A DNA stretch of 64,000 bases from Anoplopoma fimbria (taxonomy: Eukaryota > Chordata > Actinopteri > Perciformes > Anoplopomatidae), in NCBI RefSeq assembly GCF_027596085.1, contig NC_072462.1, forward strand, positions 22,749,112-22,813,111. The letters run 5' to 3'. The stretch's first letter is position 1. Each line of letters begins with the position of its first letter. The translations under genes were made by a program, and so were the position numbers. Of the stretch, positions 61,714-64,000 are shown piece after piece. The notes beneath the pieces are model-generated. The model did not search any database and had not been told where the DNA came from. It worked only from the letters and a program-made list of their open reading frames with translations.

Positions 61714-62017
61714 CAGGGCTTGACAGTAAGGGTTGCCATAGACAACCGTTTGAGAATTTGGCAACAAATTCTTAGGCCTCTTGTTGCCCTCAGTGGCAAC
61801 CACTTTTTAACCTATAAAACATAGGGACAGCAAAAAGCACAACGTGAACAACAAAATTATTGTTTTTAATAAAATAAATTTGCATGAGTGATATTTAAAT
61901 ATGACCATTTTTGTCAAAATCAGAACCAGACAACTCTGCACATGAAAACACTGCATATGACAACACTGCATGGGTATGTTGCCTGGCAACCACTTGTAAA
62001 AGTTAGTGTTGAGCCCT
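61714..62017. mobile_element. hAT-like MITE inserted in an older repeat
   Basis: The left end CAGGGCTTGACAGTAAGGGT and the right end whose complement is AAGGGCTCAACACTAAC form imperfect inverted termini (about 13 of 17 matching). Both then carry GGTTGCCA-type text (GGTTGCCATAGACAACC on the left, TTGCCTGGCAACCACTTG on the right). About 304 bp, noncoding. The flanks are TTTACAGG and TTATACATGG, a plausible but decayed 8-bp duplication. The flanks together continue the interrupted repeat. Confidence 0.65.
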
Positions 62018-63145
62018 TTATACATGGGGGCATAGAAATACATGAAATGTAAGACTTAAAAAGAAAAACATTAAGTTAAAAGACAAGAAAAAAAAGAAAA
62101 AAAGAATCAGATTTTTTTTTGAAAACCTACAGTTATCTGAATTATCCACTTTCAGATACCATTATTTTGATAAATAATAATTCAGCACAGTTAAGAAAGC
62201 ATGATAAAGTCAAGCCTGATGTTGCCTTACACATAAAATAATGATCCCTGTCGCTTCAGTCCCTACATGTCAATCAGAGATGTATTTATGGTGGGGAGGT
62301 AGGTGTTGATTGGTGAAAGCGCTCCGTTTAAATTTCGGTCCAAAGTGAATTTGTTCAGTCCTAGTCCGTTTATTTATACCGCTAGAGCAAGAAAAAATTA
62401 AAAGTGCGCCAGTTCTGCTCTCAAATGTTTAGCCTTATGCCACTAGCAGCATTAGCTGAGGTGAACACAACAAACATTGATCCACATACGTATGTGAATA
62501 GAAATGCATCCAACATGCTAACACTTTCGAAAATATCACCCAAGATGTGCCGATCACTGAAACGAGGAAAAAAATAAACTAACCATTACCCAACACCCTA
62601 TACCCGCTGCTTTCAAGCAGCCTTGAGACACAAAAGCAGAACGGGATGCAATGATTGCAGAGTTAATTGTCACTTATATTGGCATATAACCAAGGTCAAA
62701 CTAATTGAAACTCTCTCTTTTATTATTCTATTTATTTAATATTTTCCATTTCATAACATTGAGAGAGGCTCTTTAGTTTTATATTCTATTTTGACATGTT
62801 GCCTTTTAGGAAGAAAAAGTCAGTGTTCACACAGTAAAAGCAGTCACATATGTTTATATGAAAGTGACAAGATATGTCACTTTCATATAATGTCGATTCT
62901 TCTTGCCTTTTTATAGTTGATAAGATATTAAGTACTGCAATTTGTGTTATTCTTATTCTAAAATAGTTTGATAGTTAAAAATCAGTCCACTTTTTTTTCA
63001 GTAAGGTGAGAAATAGTTCTCCATCACTTGTAGCACACTTTTCGAAGATAAAATGTTTTATTTTATACTTTTCATGCATAAAATTGTCCCTTTGCCATGG
63101 CTAAGTCATGCACCAAATTGCACCATTGATAGGTGGGATCACCGC
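62018..63145. other. No gene recognised; one perfect hairpin
   Basis: AT-rich unique sequence with the 62854-62890 inverted repeat. No coding frame of note. Confidence 0.45.
62854..62890. repeat. Perfect inverted repeat with 16-bp arms
   Basis: TTATATGAAAGTGACA (62854-62869) and TGTCACTTTCATATAA (62875-62890) are exact complements around a 5-base loop AGATA. Chance occurrence of such a near-perfect 37-base foldback in 64 kb is very unlikely. Confidence 0.95.
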
Positions 63146-63149
63146 TGAG

Positions 63150-63370
63150 TTTGCACACCTGGTATTAAGGCCCGAGACCATTTAGTGCTTTATAGAAAAG
63201 TAATGGGATTTTGGAGTATTTCCTTTCACACACAGGAAGCCAGTACAGTCAGTGGTTCAATGACCGGTGTAATGTTCTCCACTTCCTTTGTTTCGGTGAG
63301 GACCAATGCAGCAGCATTCTGGACGAGCAACATCTTCCCTGTGAAGACACCATTCAAGTCATGTAGCCTG
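63150..63370 (+). repeat. Teleost interspersed repeat, internal fragment
   Basis: GCCCGAGACCATTTAGTGCT, TTATAGAAAAGTAATGGGAT, ACACAGGAAGCCAGTACAGT, CAATGACCGGTGTAATGTTC, GGTGAGGACCAATGCAGCAG, CATTCTGGACGAGCAAC follow the order of the repeat superfamily that begins 'TTTATTTATATAGCGC' (compare 34280 and 39045), but from its middle part. Confidence 0.7.
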
Positions 63371-63814
63371 CTGGAAAGAAATACAAAAACAAGTTTATCT
63401 GCATCCTGTTTAGAAATCCTTTTATTTTGCTATGTTTTTTAAGCTTGTTGGAGGCTGATTTATAATTGTCAAAATTTTAAATAGCAAAATATGTTTTTGG
63501 TAACTGCCCTGCGTATTTTTGATTAAAGCGTTTCTATTGAAAATGTTCTCCGCAGAAAAACAAGAGTTACCGATCGATCCACCAAAAGCTGACAACATGA
63601 TTATGTTCAAGTGACAAAGTCCTCTGGCGGTGGTGGGAATTTTGTCTTTTGTCCATCGGGAGCGAAGGTGGATATTGTTGATATGGAACTACAAATTCTG
63701 TAGAGGGATGCTTTTTTTTTAAACATTACAATAAATGCTGTTTATGCTTTTTATTTTAAACATTACACCGCACCTGTTACCTTAATCACATGCTAATTAT
63801 TGTAACCACAGCAA
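63371..63814. other. No gene recognised
   Basis: AT-rich, with TTAAACATTACAATAAATGC and TTTAAACATTACACCGCACC as a near-duplicate pair at about 63718 and 63755. Confidence 0.45.
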
Positions 63815-63905
63815 TGGATGTTCCTCTAACCTGAACAATTATTATTTAGTTTCTCAAACCAAGTAACTTTTGGTTCAAAACCTAAGCAAACTTAACCACA
63901 TCTCC
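63815..63905 (-). repeat. Possible 'AACCAAGT.GTTTAGGC' repeat fragment
   Basis: AACCAAGTAACTTTTGGTTC, AAAACCTAAGCAAACTTAAC resembles the fish repeat whose minus-strand text is 'GGTTTAGGCAACAAAACCAC' (compare 41095). Confidence 0.4.
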
Positions 63906-64000
63906 ATGACAACATCATAGTACTCCCTCCTTTGCCCCCAAAGGACAAAAGTCATAATTACTTTGGCTGCTGGATTGCTTTGTCACTTAAACAAATGTCG

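Overview
The window is animal nuclear DNA, almost certainly from a ray-finned fish and probably a percomorph (spiny-rayed) teleost. It is AT-rich and has no recognisable single-copy protein-coding exon. It carries teleost-type repeats: a Tc1-like DNA transposon with IR/DR ends, a DANA/Mermaid-type tRNA-derived SINE, several dead non-LTR retrotransposon (LINE) fragments, hAT-like MITEs, and very long (TG)n and (AGAT)n microsatellites. It looks like intergenic DNA or the inside of a large intron. No operon, CRISPR array, prophage or bacterial gene is present. Family assignments rest on memory of teleost repeats, not on a search.

Layout. 0-12 kb: mostly unique sequence with old repeat fragments (0.24, 1.5, 4.1 and 10.3 kb), a GC-rich hairpin plus palindrome at 8.2-8.3 kb inside a candidate conserved noncoding element, and a (TG)46 tract at 11.9 kb. 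12-15 kb: a cluster of decayed repeats, namely copy A of a ~0.7 kb family seen three times in the window, a fish 'ATGGCAATCCATCC' repeat, a LINE fragment at 13.9 kb and a short nonautonomous repeat at 14.6 kb. 17.3-18.9 kb: the best-preserved element, a full-length Tc1-like transposon inserted in a TA microsatellite; it keeps the DD34E triad, but its transposase has two frameshifts. 20-26.8 kb: a local tandem duplication, two SINEs, a LINE tail and two short inverted repeats. 27.9-31 kb: copy B of the three-copy family and a 383-bp MITE. 32.3-35.4 kb: two adjoining parts of one LINE 3' end, on the minus strand, separated by ~2.6 kb of other repeats. 37.2-41.2 kb: copy C, (GT)49 and further repeat fragments. 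43-44.7 kb: a possible Harbinger-transposase relic and a LINE tail running into (AGAT)30. 45.7-48.7 kb: two GC-richer unique blocks that may be regulatory. 50-64 kb: a 177-codon open frame of unknown meaning, a LINE reverse-transcriptase fragment at 55.9 kb, a degenerate minisatellite, a nested hAT-like MITE at 61.7-62.0 kb, a perfect 16-bp hairpin at 62.85 kb and old repeat fragments.

No genes here work together. All recognisable coding sequence belongs to transposons and is broken. The observations most worth following are the three-copy repeat family, the split LINE, the nested MITE, the microsatellites that meet transposon ends, and the non-repetitive GC-richer blocks that may be enhancers. 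I found no convincing evidence of a new biological system.
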